From NCBI GenBank assembly GCA_964402115.1, contig CAYOBW010000022.1, forward strand, positions 1 to 43,553: 43,553 bases of DNA, in the 5' to 3' direction. Made by a program: the position numbers and the translations under genes. The notes below the pieces were generated by a model. The model saw nothing but the letters and a program-made list of their open reading frames with translations. It made no database searches and had not been told where the DNA came from. Shown in pieces: positions 41,501 through 43,553 of this stretch; position 1 is the stretch's first letter; the number at the start of each line of letters is the position of its first letter. This stretch comes from CAYOBW01 sp964402115 (lineage in GTDB: Bacteria > Verrucomicrobiota > Kiritimatiellia > UBA8416 > CAYOBW01).

Positions 41501-43553
41501 GGCATGCCAATGCGCTGACCGTGGCGCCCGTGATCGAACTCAACGACGCGGACTACGTCAACTTGTCATACCTCACCGTCAACCGGGGGCAGATGGGTGT
41601 CTGGGCGCACAACGGGAGCACGTACTTCACGGGGTCCCATCTCACGCTGTCGCAGGCTACCCTCGACGGCCTGCGGCTGGATACGGCGTCCACCCTGGCC
41701 TCCCTGGACCACCTGGTGGCCACGGGCAACGGACGCTACGGCATCTACGTGGATGGAGCGGTGCAGACGCTGACGGACAGCGAGGTCTTCAACAACGTCG
41801 GCGCCGGTATCTACCTGAGCAATACGGGCGATGTCCGCGTCGAAGCCAATCACGTCCACAGCAACAGCGGTGACGGCATCTACGTGGGCAATTCCGCGGC
41901 GGGCACCCAGGCCGTGATCGGGCAGGCGGACCTGGCGGCCGGGCGCGGAAACCGGGTGCATAACAACGTGGGGTGGGGCATCACGACGACCTCCAACGCC
42001 GCGGTGGTCGGGAATACGGTCTACGGGCACGGGGTTACGGGAAGCGGGGGCATCCGCCTGACTTCCTCCAGCACGGCGTCCTGCAACGTTGTGTATGGCA
42101 ACTATGACGGCATCGTGGCCGCCGGTTCCGGCGCCGTTTCCCAGAACCGGGTCTACGGCAACACGAACCGCGGCATTGCGACGTCCGGGGCGGCCGTCCT
42201 GCAGAACGTCGTCTACTCGAATGCCATCGGCATCTACGCCACCGGCAGCCCCGCCATCTCGAACAACCTGGTCTATGCCAACGCCCAGTACGGCGTGCTG
42301 CTCCACGGCTCGCAGCCGGCGCTGACGAACAACACGGTCTACCAGGTGACGGGCGACGCGATCCGCATCGAAAGCGGCGCGTCCAATGTCCGGCCGCGGA
42401 ACAATGTCATCTGGGTGGAAAGCGGTTATGGCCTCTACGTGGCCAACGACAGCCAGATCGGGTTCGGCAGCGACTACAACCTGATCCATGCCACGGGGAC
42501 TGGCAAAACCGGGTGGTGGTTGGGCGTGGGGCGTGCCACGCTGTCCGACTGGCAGAACGCCTCGTTCACGGACGCGAACAGCCTGTCGCTCGACCCTCTG
42601 TTCGTGGACCCGTATGGCGCGGATGGCGTGCTGGGCTTCGCCGACGCGACCCGTGACGGCCGGGACGACGACTTCCACGAGCAGAGCCAGGCCGGCAGTT
42701 TCCACGGCGGCGCGTTCGCGCCGGTGCGCGATTCCGCCACCGGGCTGCCCGCCTGGCTCACGCCGGTGGAGACGGTGGATGCCGGCCAGTCGCCCGCCGT
42801 GGACCGTGGCGACGCGGCGACACCGGTTGGCGCCGAGCCGGCGCCGAACGGCGGCTATGTGAATCTGGGCGCTTATGGCGGAACCGTTCAGGCGTCCAAG
42901 AGCCCCGCGCAGTTCGTGCTGATCATGGCCCCGGCGGGCGGCGAGACCTGGCCGGCCGAGAAGACGTTCTCGATCCGGTGGCGCAGTCACGACTTCACGG
43001 GGAGCGTCACCGTCGAGCTGCTGCAACCGGGCCAGGCGGACCCCGTCCTGCAACTGGCGGACAGCGCCCCGAACAACGGCACGTACGCGTGGGCCATTCC
43101 GAACGACATTGTGCCGGGCGCCGACTACCTCATCCGCGTGCTCCGCAACGACGGTTCCGGCGTGGCGGGTCAGAGCCGGGAGACGTTCGTGATTACCGGA
43201 CCGATCCACATCTTCTTCGTGAACGATGCAAGCTTCGAGGCCGGCGACTGGACCACCGCGGCCGGCAGCGATGCCAACGCGGGCACCTCCGCTGACGCGC
43301 CCAAGGCTTCCATCCGTGCGGTGCTCGAGGCTTACCAGCTCGGAGCGGGCGACGTCATCCGCGTCGACGCCGGGACTTATGCGCTGACCACGAACATTAT
43401 CGTCACGGCCGCGGACAAGGGCGTGACGATCGAAGGGTACAACGATCCGGCCTATCCGAACCGGGCCGCGCTCTTGAACCGCGGGAGCACGGCGGGCGGG
43501 AGTTACGGGTTCGAGTTGGTGAACGCGGATGGGGTGCGGCTGGAGCACTTGGC
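14551..43553 (+). CDS. Giant LEPR-XLL surface protein, 3' end beyond the window
   Basis: One frame runs without a stop from ATG 14551 to the right edge: at least 9,667 residues, close to a megadalton. The start follows GGGGGAGAG, lies after an in-frame stop at 14473, and directly gives the LEPR-XLL motif. Order by residue: LEPR-XLL 13-25; metzincin motif 410-420; His/Asp motif 544-552; FCCH-like module 1031-1107; FG-GAP propeller about 2248-2638; Gly/Ala/Val repeats about 2730-5670; haemagglutinin-like beta-helix about 6430-7250; RTX repeats 7480-7717; propeller-like array 7769-8153; beta-helix cassettes from 8158 onward. Known LEPR-XLL proteins are very large and presumed exported; how they are exported is not established. 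There is no classical signal peptide. An adhesin or matrix protein with a built-in protease is my inference. It is transcribed away from the c-di-GMP/export operon. The C-terminus and any sorting signal are not visible. Confidence 0.93.
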   Translation, partial: MLQWRDRPALFELEALEPRVLLSGDAAGQIAGGLAQIPQVVEQLQHADAQLGQQIPLAGGQSASAGCDPTAQLADIFGGLSAADAASPESLAAALNQRAGVAAKLVANDGSRVTYDIAVRDVFPATQPLWLPGEAAVPADPSAGGAVTVSGDWELHLRVSAEDSPTRSTFAIDPEHSGLLVSLTGTSAAEGAGVPGSGDLAAAPGLVQWQASYRVTFTDPDGQNGITLEELSTAAIDQLADTCLDFHAATSEQLTETLHAADGPPEQQADGLLDPQVFHLVLGGADPVAYHGPITVTGIAIPAFQVPYALRGQEAAVLDSLLASLRQLSDRTGFVFTTEQPAAGSVYSTLYIGGNSAPFAKYGVYAGLSEKVDLGNLDHGDNAFIFTDNIPAGTLTASEYGLELAGFVAHEAGHLVGYEHAYQVEPDNPLSAVGFKPYVHIESAKDVRNDLMDDGRLTIAGEAYAVNPRIVKAITDYPAYYYAGAVGPDGFPELVMGQTVLHPDSTGLWVSHILDMAWAAQTSADYSETEKLQILAWSYGFPTHVAGDVWSHTLINELAGGVWPDAINALDVVNKDAAGANILRHLLAEAYMGDACPGYDGIKEVNDQVDRTNLPNGDASDNSTPSRELEAPIRFIYEALINNLPDLPGETQTFVAEFSRVGDPADIGLWRVNFKTQGINLVTGATLTTLPGVWQIKNEYDYYTIRDTGVAWEVYKTVKSRGMLADKFIDVVRPLLVAIAEELDPGGPAPDPDFEPLADEVDPLIASIAGLVNGQQGADFDQLGKKFEQLGGKIIASAEDLLGWVTSGAPPTEQELRASATDFATSMGVPVAAYLRYWIQNVDLGLQHWGDFGLAISRALFDPQRRRDLQNAEGQSYGADVPEDAASENGADFNDRRTGVENGIGLLDVLLSELEDPNQDGQTDDSFINQYFLPMLGIPRKLGELRVAMDGAVGEVEDKVLNPLNELLGTVNPVAPVWNWAKEEVTRWAKKLLSDQIQEEFGVSIELFEFLFESASAKMDIASIRIGVGTTDIENLSRGSDCQVTWKSHGLAAGDDIVFQSIGTRFLFDFLGQSEWAVLNGVHTVKSVTDPDHFTIDADTLALLSPYAPDEDAGSVGTMKTIPMFSPTAHEKLDQYLGFGGSEHHVAAAADLGILAPVNLEGGGTGLVHTLSAGNATFAFDPQSAVSASDDTIDLGLAHGLQAGQAVVYSQASGGQNVVGLVDGRSYYVILVNGSDRKVKLSAGNIPLGGTSVVTVTLYPDPQGSLKSDVEFDKQVFAAYADTVTMSKMLLLQEFLPNGETPVDGHQPKTISELLTDLTGDGYDFALLELNGAAVTDPLVPLKTVPLNGGNIMTATLPGVVDQYGQPVGGLDKSGQTYAAPVSGSLWLTLIDGDHTWRQDSQTLSSQFYRYHATIAPSSGISAFSPSDNTAQWSIVLPAGTYRIQTDWETNLGIRDQGKQTPASGATYRIYVGSEPVHVVERAADQGQYPNDEVVGFDAWATLSSSGGLTLGAQGVVRVVLSSVANGDFVVAGRVRIVDVAHPEQAWVVTNQDHDAQLANLYDKDYTPALASLFSLTETQSAAAAMVSSLNAGQVPQAIREALAESGNPLEDRVFQIGRPNPLSGNPLDFLAWRSYETVRKGLNQPSDDAAYNAVVALFAGSGINSTHLVINPVRAESAEWRVLTDTADPHAFRLVLEQTGAGVDALRCYDPASGSPGDPLFSVVTADPLTVVSLDPLRVDPSVLLAFLLYENVFLGLSHPETPGSLAGLRAAFTVSGIDLGLSPEITVVTPHTGEWEVITGAGGANRFRMILEQTEAGNDVLRCLDPDTVTAVVRGAGPNAWLIVNVETYSAEVLLPPSPYTRYRYGAKHTVTFDPASRTFKATLDWDDICYATGTGNFPLWESELLRQNAFRQLFRDWQNGRVGDWTDSTVNFPDLGDTATQTDPNVTTPPAALAFGTFPAYRAPVPSLNVPIFTTPANTLVNGSMIVAGDLVWNHPASLTIENIAGNGDGAPDSLTLVVGALLDIPRASSNGTTVTFATASHGVSVGDLIGNTDKGFRTVVTVVGGTAGVIVDSPFDVALVSDGLKKLDRESGADAIVSGFIGGGGLRDITIYASGRIVLEDGATISGRQVAVAGNHWNAPSTAHSGDVVLNAAAIEIGAGANILADVETGSAFQGGAVTLCSQQLLPTANWKVFAIPNFNWRNASADVEIGEGATVRGRDIVVTSAAKAEKFAEPRDETSYLTRSIALADVNGDGYADLVEGNYCPDSDAWKKESDYAVGDVVRSVADNRFFYRCQTAGKSGTEEPAWDHAAVGSTTADNTATWVFYVRQPNRLYLNENGTFADGVDISIASYRTTAVILQDINADGKVELVVGTDGQGILLYVFEGGRFVPQASIESSSRKVTALALADIDKGGRADLIVGTEGEGLWIYGGSGAAFGLGVRFESGVYHTTSLAVGNVDGDVGGYPDLVVGNLGEPNRWYRNVGGSFVAGADIAADADRTTSIAVGDVDADGDLDVVAGNDDPDQGNRLYLNNAAGVFEADAAFDAERYPTKALALSDVDHDGDLDLVVGNRQAESLLYLNTGKERFGKPSTIAGKFNTLSLAVGDLVPDAGAYQSLVVGNFREPSRVYHLSRYARATQAADWKRQDDPASYALTGFKSTPANLIRNLVPMTRVLTAGELVGTSTWWHDSATGRICVSGQPQDGEIEVVVEAYWFTANLDIDPNLVSAVNLASPVAVSADAVVAVVSEAEAEIRIGAGASLRASHDIFLKATAVSSAQITTIRSAWGITYGNSEATARVTVLNGASIVAGNAVSLSSEVVNTVNVLTYVPSLGENWNVSVSLAIGRSVSETELRAGSAVQAASAVFTAQNTDSYQNTAIAAGFGTAKSKEGEETNDSGYGVTIAMGFHQSTATVAVSSAVTTTGDVAVTARAVNLANVTRSFAAVSDSVTSDIPAQDEQDAAEAREPSGSVFDSIVGLLGSADFEQLFNQEVGELKESFRTGKTKNAYAVALAWAGSDNSAAAVLDDDARLTIGGALTIAAEAIDCYQISACGSAGTLRPTEETSVGGAIAYTEYAANQAHAYIGWNVVADVRQATTVRAAATLASPVDPLDLTLALLGLGADTQLAITGEVYQYAQKFGDDLKSELDTRLPGFLNDTLSDEDKIGTSFIHAGGASEGTALGGGINILFVYNAADAGIAKGALVNQRSAALWTPAQLAGQDVSVLADAFLETVNLAGNSSILDYIGNAISETKDAIGGFFQFVIHNNFASASIDDLAVVSAHRDIAVKATADNLQFTCAVAGGYSTKLGVDGAVVYARLRNAAQAWIENRSVVWAGRDLAVEALSDVSVISLTPTLAVGGDYGVGIGVAINHVFDKARAFIGDAGGAPGPYIDRLGGVTVGRDLLVRARTSPELWTIAASAGIALGSDGTTEEPTKTDMGQGESADAGGGIFAFIQDPSKILDLLGGDVAEGVNVGGDSETGLGAAGGVAINWMRQDTLAFIQDLAAVSVGQAATVEALAVWDDGAVPVGDTHNTRLMAIAGGFAFGNEGGIGGTYAHNQLYQNTRAVIANTQLTARVLDVEARSGSQSLAATASGAGAKKSFAAAGALNYTRIEHNTAATLGDGARVETGSASLKARNDDLLLPLAGGLAFTTEDDANAAVGLCISLSFVVNDIGAWISGWAVLTATGDVVVTASDRTEDFSGAAALAVTSEGSVGGSGSAASANLTVSVQAGIGAGGKVDVGGSLYMDADDRTRVVVLAGSIGYGSDAGFGVSVANLNIPYRLVRASIGEGAVVDVKGGGAGLLDPGDLDPGDGAYGGAGLTLDATTQDDFWLVAIGGAVGDNGIAASIVVVTTGNTTDTTEACIGAAAQVNATNGNAGAAAGQSVRLRAAGDTSIASAAGSLGIGTDTAGAGAAVNVQVVKQTVTACIGAGAHVYARKDVLAEASSVENNVAVAAGFAYGNEVGITGSFVVLLVETRTSAHVAAGASVQADGNVTLEARGTLATTMIAGAIGVSGGSAGIGVSNATLLHADSVLAYVGEGASVTSRGAQGLRVSAISSEEVIALALAAGAADTAGVAGSAVFCEFAETTRASVDRNATVTADNGTAAGTPGLVLNARDDTIIVGVAGSLSAAGTAAIGLGAEVGVFKKTTAAYLDSGVTVEAEGDIAVTSSSSVDITSVAAGVGASGTVSVALDASVHIFEVQTRAFIGDDPGDATPSAGPGHVHARGTVVIAADDNTEADKIVGVLAVSGTAGVGAAGGVTVTNKTTEAFIGDGAWVTGDGAGAGCTVRTGVYVPRIDTTAPKFDPTGSVNFDPTRKDTTIVDINANTINVGSNTFETADEVKYTVGDGCSAIGGLAVGEDISYYVIRTANRDKIKLAASLADAQEGNAIDLTSPGAGARHSLRPTVSHAGIQLNDLKAMPSNAGALSSGGEVNVPILPAADVDKSTDTNNNGNKEDDNDLDVFSTGKHLVDLQTRSGFRGVALAATNRDDIACFTVSVAGGTAGVAVSAGVNVVSTTTRAFIGQNALVNQDPAGATASQSVLVAAGNSFQHLAVAGALGVGQVGVSPAVDVTVLSNTTEASIRAGAVVKAKGDVAVRAQAREGIALISFGIAAGYVGVGGGINVLTLSNTTTASLAGTVSAGGSVLVLATDDTDVGLIAGALGAGFVGVGGSVGVIVIGKHTQAFIADGARVDAAGNGAGFADVLNGTLATSGDAPALATVQGVIVQAQSSEEVYHLALAAGFGFVGVSGGIAVTLVDSDTTATIGAAAINQTAGNAAAAQNQSVYVGASNIVRVTPVAGAGAGGLVGVSGAFNIGSVKNDITARIGNGAVVTARKDVAVHAVGVANLRLFSISAAGGFVGVTSSASVWSLGSQIEKNYSDNDGKSASAVSNSGQEQDGEPMKAAQDEDGARQAGAAQSMVSGLLGGFQAGADPDSNPSMIAGAASGAGSQLSAAGPSQASLVGAIDSAAPTAGAEAAIAAGAVVVAGGNIEVRATQRVKVDTFVGGFGGGFVGIGAAVNIVGISANATAHADGTLSADGEVGVRALLDEDVKVLTLSGSGGAVGIGAAVFVLSETSVVHAFLGDGAVVTNAASVVVEAITDQILYAETGLANTGAVGIGASFVKMAVGNDHAEDTLAYVGMGARIGQEPGKSVGSLSVKAQSDISVTARAAAISGGIGASTANFDFVDVTPEVHAYVASSARVTVSGSVTVNALARPKVLAETLGVNAGALAVGASLSRANASPRVTAAAGGTIAAGSLSVTASQSPPANGYSAEARSTGAGGALIAVSGTRSEAVNGGSVSSFVADDSTLDIVGATTVTASGATRQKADADNNVGGLVAAGISHSIASSSTTTEAYLGRNVELTGASLVVVATGTDDNFSVSTAGSGGAFAGASAKAETNNTSTTTARILDGSALWPIDLTTRGTGAFQLTAEHTAKFNSRVKSLAGGLFSAAGAETVNRVTATVEADVGAHVVIRAKDLAIAAVNHVLKDWLAESESNINGTAGGFMTGGGGDSTTTIDLSTRVTIGDWASLDVQGSLSAPGDFILLAFNDIVAKDKVSLASGGAIAGLLAKNSITTTGDLAQVRVGANASLSTSGAMNLSARGQGDIAAPVYAEAYGAGTYINANATADIRPRNEITIGNNALVHAEGDLNLCTGMGIDFVRDAFTIEARSDTFAGSAIPLGGVNSTTLLFTENVITVATGALLETAGNARLFAERNGYGKLTGSAKSVSWVSELKDAINGAAAEALTPASIHQGARATVRVDGTIRTGITRHKSLELNAWDPVTGMITGFTQTGGVTFSCTQEPMTGGLFEELRNAWDQLALYGSSNETLRSYYQAEVDRLKALLEAEGLIDDNGLPVEQLVITVYVDPIQAEAGRIDIRTDELLGAGTFEAPGDASVTILNHTPAFLKIKGIVIPDSHGGLYLNGAPVSSNPLVFDGNVSAATGHNEVLVPGTSPIIAAVTSFHEPLPNPGTSTPVVMVTNDFIAGTFQADEKTVVYPWPDIVVIGDVLNLGGDVTFQTHTSGQGSVIIEAAVRAANLWVTAGGSTFIKGVTALTVGEAPYLTWGGVTTGTIEGDTSHTRYPGIAAASPLGYNALLSQIPTDVTTYGDRIFIDAQYLNVCGIMQSGLDHYSLTLGQATVNEIATFGASQKGLIPLTSVKAPGFIARYNTTTGQIELDEVRVSGGRIDLTARVLNTGNGEIRVLGGHADISITNNTSNTLVINRIDAAQPGTGTLIVKDKARGTDANPFVTIYQKVDGAVTKTEDAGAGPTVTSVGDFSTYAPAAGWRHGWSIAVKTKDEYHHEEWNSTWLGIDWLAKDPETITWERPVSTEVPVLVEDSPYYYLDPEPSTRDLPYTYDRQTILERAAVAVTQEMVSSDCWGAKTYYVHVVWDKANLILHTHTIEADRPIGVRFIGKTAGNVSIASTANVILRGAVMNPSGATTIASGGSIEQTGEAAYVSGRQIELTAGTGIGVNRAIVTNVTDGAGASLKATTTRGAIRIDEMTGDLPIDRVTTGRDGQGSGADVVLSGPGAIRVAQASDGAWYEGLVQAGGITLTARNGGIGDDREHPLVLDSGALLKDRVSASATGDIYLKEKTGDLRLFKVASAEGDVYIHVAAGGIVDVNTTEQLDERTYEVLKNGLWKALRLTDGTGAQAKINDAIATFSSLKEQEYRQYWVYRNTQPDPAVYDANFAVALFPAEETYYRDVLGYDAAGIATLAQKRTAEYHTLHAQYGAQGNSYNRSWKYTPSTAEANAVKATIHVYTENELLMAMNSGLLKPVAKTQTNIEDPNVVGVNVTLVTSGNVGTAAGQEVIDVSGSSQKVTDAQRVALAAAERGDVAFLGTPTTATVSFMAGARPTITRSAGSWLADGFVAGMRIRIAGYSRNADAGGGQVYYIDQVSAATITLEAGLTVEAETGRTVTITPEIVDPLAPGVQIAKIVIDRREDVDLEAPARIRVEAGGDAYIGSEGDMHIEAVRAGGKVRIKGAGGVYNWSTTGAAVVSGDLIIEAGGAEIGREAPAGDDRGWFVTDLIGTATLTARAVGNIRLAEHNDTNTAGTLYVAGIYSQTGSVHLRADGSIIDGLVDEFAKIQANEVELTATSGGIGSPMHYLHLDVVGSGTLTAGAPGAIRIAETEGNLNVRKIESLANDVDLKAQFAILDATDTPAADVIGNNIALTATLGTIGMTGNDLDIESAAHGAGLLTSSSFLNSYLVEVSGDLSLDTVSAGADYTAFVAAPDGSILNGRSSGPNVLSGRVYLVAKLDIGRGDKPLSTLVGKLEGKAILGSVSIWNNGALTEGGVIESGEPGIVSEGTVTVTAAGPITVTEDIVAGGAITVTATDEAGAGDDLAVLSGTTIRSARAAVTLRAGDNLTVQPGAIIESPVAVLLAGDYASADPEGGIVTIRALPTAPAITVTGGADADVLVLSIPAPTDALVRDIQVLCGAGADVVEATGSGLAMTIHGEDGNDSIRCGEGGPTVDGGAGDDSIWGGPGGDILRGGVGNDFVDGRAGDDWIDGEDGNDTLYGGAGNDRLDGGADADILDGGIGADILDGGIGDDEIFGGGGAGDLLRGAEGDDMLRGSDDGADLIFGGAGRDRIYGNGGNDTLYGDAGDDLMDGGAGDDLIEGGAGSDLILGGVDHDTIYGHSQSGAGDDSAVDYLYGDCGTNGNEPGSGRDRLYGQGGNDLLFGEGGDDYIEAGGGTLDLVDYGSGEGANPADFANPPPTPDPAEAMPTADPRAVDTLPQGPVYRGWWGEIAGSATGNGLSGGAGVAKDPAVAIDAAGVRYVTWADDRNGNWEIYVAREGAAGWEMLGGSAQGGGVSGTSGDSMCPALTIDAAGAPVVAWTERNGAATNIRVARFSGGVWTALGNSLSAGGVSQTGTAERVRLVIAAGAVAVAWLDTASGKAQVRVRRFDGANWVALGGGTVTSAAQGVSGYALATDGTKIAVVWSEMHGSLSEIYAREYAGSAWLGLAGSEAGGGISQTTRGGDEPSAAYLAGQLFVAWRDLGGDFGQIYAKRHDGAAWVEAGGGAAQGGGISASVWGAALPQLAAGSGRLYLAWADRSAASSPADLFVKTWDGAGFVEQLPGDASGVGLSCSTRAPEALAFAVDPAGRPTIAWMARNAGLPQVYLRSVTQQAQRVFAVAPGTDIQSVLDANDLGPGDVVTLQSGTYAGFTLRADDAGVLILGASGPASEISDVVTVEAGAGGILQTLQLTKGVTAAAADGLAIVNCTLGAALTLSGGADVQVLHNQMAGNGDGIRLTAAGQGFIAHNDIGARSTGIAVGAVFTGAIRDNDVHDAATGVAYGAAATLGGNRIHNCTTGIVVTAAGEAAGLGFVGSAEPNDVYGCTVGVNLAAGARMRGQHIYGNATGVTGTGVLGGNEFETANLIEGNTTGVNFTGTIQFNRIAGNGTGIAANNGQVIVHNLIYKNTLAAVSVKGKAGVLIVSNTIYAPQGDGLRLESAASNVEVRDNIVWAESGYDLYVANDSQVGFFSDYNDLYASGSGKVAYWTRDFTDILDVQADVALFDLHSIGRTAVNPSWAEPRFYSRARDDYRVFALVAGQRFSSPTVDSADPLTDTGLPASYVNLLTNPGFEAGLSGWTVNLNAATQSGSPAPFEGAKYFSPGSVQGGFAQQTVNLAAAGFSVAALDSLDLVAVFGGRLRGADATAPDSGRVVLVFLDGTGSELGRCEGGEVTVTERWALSGDRVHLPFGTRQVRFEFQAARAGGTANEAFLDGAFLYVQADTVAPDQGAFGNTAAAEAAPLTAPHVAVRFPDLYTDWEDGKPYAIRWDSYGNDSDSAVRIDLYRDSAGGPEFAITLAAALEDSGTFTWIPANTGIAAGTHGLRIQVSLVGNTLVLDRAQEPFAVPENTNTFYVNDQALDGDEYTSAVGSNRNTGKTSDAPKPNPWNVFHLYALGPAQQVLVDTGVYPLIHPLLFSGTVGMGDDEGFSLTGPTGAGREAVLRHANALTVAPVIELNDADYVNLSYLTVNRGQMGVWAHNGSTYFTGSHLTLSQATLDGLRLDTASTLASLDHLVATGNGRYGIYVDGAVQTLTDSEVFNNVGAGIYLSNTGDVRVEANHVHSNSGDGIYVGNSAAGTQAVIGQADLAAGRGNRVHNNVGWGITTTSNAAVVGNTVYGHGVTGSGGIRLTSSSTASCNVVYGNYDGIVAAGSGAVSQNRVYGNTNRGIATSGAAVLQNVVYSNAIGIYATGSPAISNNLVYANAQYGVLLHGSQPALTNNTVYQVTGDAIRIESGASNVRPRNNVIWVESGYGLYVANDSQIGFGSDYNLIHATGTGKTGWWLGVGRATLSDWQNASFTDANSLSLDPLFVDPYGADGVLGFADATRDGRDDDFHEQSQAGSFHGGAFAPVRDSATGLPAWLTPVETVDAGQSPAVDRGDAATPVGAEPAPNGGYVNLGAYGGTVQASKSPAQFVLIMAPAGGETWPAEKTFSIRWRSHDFTGSVTVELLQPGQADPVLQLADSAPNNGTYAWAIPNDIVPGADYLIRVLRNDGSGVAGQSRETFVITGPIHIFFVNDASFEAGDWTTAAGSDANAGTSADAPKASIRAVLEAYQLGAGDVIRVDAGTYALTTNIIVTAADKGVTIEGYNDPAYPNRAALLNRGSTAGGSYGFELVNADGVRLEHL
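14587..14625 (+). other. LEPR-XLL motif at the N-terminus of the giant protein
   Basis: Residues 13-25 read LEALEPRVLLSGD, an exact match to the LEPR-XLL signature found near the N-terminus of very large proteins in Planctomycetes, Verrucomicrobia and some other bacteria. Its role is not known; sorting or export is suspected from its position. Confidence 0.93.
15778..15906 (+). other. Metzincin-type zinc protease motif in the giant protein
   Basis: Residues 410-420 read HEAGHLVGYEH, which fits the HExxHxxGxxH consensus exactly: three histidine zinc ligands and the catalytic glutamate E411. Thirty-two residues after the third histidine lies M452 in NDLMDDG, a good candidate for the Met-turn. 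The preceding VYSTLYIGGNSAPFAKYGVY could form the strands of the N-terminal subdomain. A functional metalloprotease domain at about 310-470 is likely from the motif; its substrate is unknown and may be the protein itself. Confidence 0.75.
16180..16206 (+). other. Second His/Asp motif, zinc-dependent phospholipase C-like
   Basis: Residues 544-552 read HVAGDVWSH inside a helical region (about 500-900) unlike the beta-rich remainder. The H-x3-D spacing followed by H resembles the metal ligands of the Zn-dependent phospholipase C / S1-P1 nuclease fold. In the Bacillus enzyme the second histidine is six residues after the aspartate, here four. This could be a diverged relative or a structural metal site. 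Confidence 0.4.
17641..17871 (+). other. FCCH-like beta module
   Basis: Residues 1031-1107 have the pattern SHGLAAGDDIVFQS followed by LNGVHTVKSVTDPDHFTIDA. This is the small beta module (ubiquitin-activating E1 FCCH-like) seen as spacers in giant bacterial and phage proteins. Confidence 0.5.
18109..18297 (+). repeat. HGL-YYVI beta module, copy 1
   Basis: The motif LAHGLQAGQAVVYSQ, then GLVDGRSYYVILVNGSDRKV, is a beta module. It recurs at 27541-27790 with GGLAVGEDISYYVIRT and KIKLA. Two copies 9.4 kb apart in the same frame show internal duplication. Confidence 0.5.
21292..22464 (+). repeat. FG-GAP/VCBS propeller repeats
   Basis: Six units of about 60 residues each have a calcium-binding loop and the pattern A-L-x-D-V-D-x-D-G-D-x-D-L-V-V-G-N. 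The loops begin at 21310 (DVNGDGYADLV), 21646 (DINADGKVELV), 21790 (DIDKGGRADLI), 21934 (NVDGDVGGYPDLV), 22084 (DVDADGDLDVV) and 22237 (DVDHDGDLDLV). The family forms a beta-propeller, as in integrin alpha chains, and usually serves extracellular binding. Confidence 0.85.
21349..21549 (+). other. Domain inserted within the first FG-GAP unit
   Basis: Between VEGN and RLYLNENG, which should be continuous in an FG-GAP unit, lies a 67-residue insert. It has the pattern YAVGDVVRS, FFYRCQTAGKSGTEEPAW and NTATWVFYV. This looks like the small carbohydrate-binding or phage-tail type module with Y-x-x-G-D-V-V and Y-R-C-x-x-A-G-x-S-G. Confidence 0.55.
22741..31560 (+). repeat. Long array of Gly/Ala/Val-rich beta repeats
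   Basis: About 2,900 residues are built from degenerate units of roughly 50-60 residues. The rough consensus is G-x-V-x-V-x-A, then about eight residues, A-G-x-x-G-x-V-G-V-G-x, then T-x-A-x-I-x-x-G-A-x-V. Clear consecutive examples are at 28354-28680. Some units carry inserts, e.g. an Asp/Asn-rich one at 27900-27960 and a Gln/Ser-rich one at 29220-29480. This should form an extended beta-solenoid stalk. Cysteine is rare throughout. Confidence 0.75.
27541..27790 (+). repeat. HGL-YYVI beta module, copy 2
   Basis: Residues from 4331 repeat the module first seen at 18109, with IGGLAVGEDISYYVIRT and DKIKLAASLADAQEG. It interrupts the Gly/Ala/Val solenoid. Confidence 0.5.
33841..36300 (+). repeat. 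Filamentous-haemagglutinin-like beta-helix repeats
   Basis: Units of the type I-x-L-T-A-x-x-G-I-G followed by a strand and IYLKEKTGDL or IRIAETEGNL recur, for example near 33985, 34260, 34365, 35890 and 35990. This is the pattern of two-partner-secretion-like beta-helices, also common in LEPR-XLL proteins. A different beta module (TITRSAGSWLADGFVAGMRI) is inserted at about 35170-35330. Confidence 0.6.
36988..37701 (+). repeat. RTX hemolysin-type calcium-binding repeats
   Basis: About 20 nonapeptide units of GGxGxDxLx type are present (residues 7480-7717), such as GGAGNDRLDGG and GNGGNDTLYGDAGDDLMDGG. They form a calcium-loaded parallel beta-roll outside the cell. The array is internal, not C-terminal as in classic RTX toxins, so it is not by itself a type I secretion signal. 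A 27-base tandem duplication at about 37219-37272 encodes ADILDGGIG twice. Confidence 0.92.
37855..39009 (+). repeat. Six-unit propeller-like repeat array
   Basis: Six units of about 63-66 residues follow A-I-D-A-A-G-x-x-V-V-A-W-x-D, then I-Y-V-A-R-x-x-G-x-x-W-x-x-L-G-G and GGGVS. The array opens with a partial closing strand (WWGEIAGSATGNGLSGG), as expected for a closed beta-propeller. No listed family comes to mind with certainty; it resembles sialidase-like or BNR-type blades in spacing. Confidence 0.6.
39022..40350 (+). repeat. PbH1 beta-helix cassette 1
   Basis: Residues from 8158 begin VFAVAPGTDIQSVLDANDL, then GDVVTLQSGTYAGFTL. Right-handed beta-helix rungs of the N-x-I-x-x-N-x-x-G-I kind follow, ending with IVWAESGYDLYVANDSQVGF at about 40024-40083 and a tail that mentions DSADP. 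The closest relatives are NosD/pectate-lyase-like parallel beta-helices. Confidence 0.75.
40366..40836 (+). other. Jelly-roll, carbohydrate-binding-like domain
   Basis: Residues from about 8606 start NLLTNPGFEAGLSGWTV and end with an AFLDGAFLYVQ strand. This is the N-P-G-F-E-x-G-x-x-x-W opening of many CBM-like jelly-roll domains. Ligand unknown. Confidence 0.5.
40906..41214 (+). other. KNH-like Ig domain 1
   Basis: The pattern PYAIRWDSYGNDSDSAVRID, then LEDSGTFTWIPANTGIAAG, fits the Ser-Thr-rich Kre9/Knh1 type Ig-like domain (I-x-W, then G-x-x-x-W-x-I-P). It sits between two beta-helix cassettes and recurs at 42913. Confidence 0.55.
41221..42900 (+). repeat. PbH1 beta-helix cassette 2
   Basis: It opens with TFYVNDQALDGDEYTSAVGS and NTGKTSDAPK. 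A long run of beta-helix rungs follows (NVVYGNYDGIVAAGSGAV, NRVYGNTNRGIATSG), then VIWVESGYGLYVANDSQIGF at about 42409-42468. It closes with PNGGYVNLGAYGGTVQASK. The order mirrors cassette 1. Confidence 0.8.
42913..43200 (+). other. KNH-like Ig domain 2
   Basis: The pattern APAGGETWPAEKTFSIRWRS, then SAPNNGTYAWAIPNDIVPG, is the same domain type as at 40906 and is the closer match to the family consensus. Confidence 0.7.
43201..43553 (+). repeat. PbH1 beta-helix cassette 3, cut by the window edge
   Basis: A third header reads IFFVNDASFEAGDWTTAAGS, then TSADAPKASIRAVLEAYQLG and GDVIRVDAGTYALT, aligning with the header of cassette 2. The cassette continues beyond 43553, so more copies may follow. 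Confidence 0.8.
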
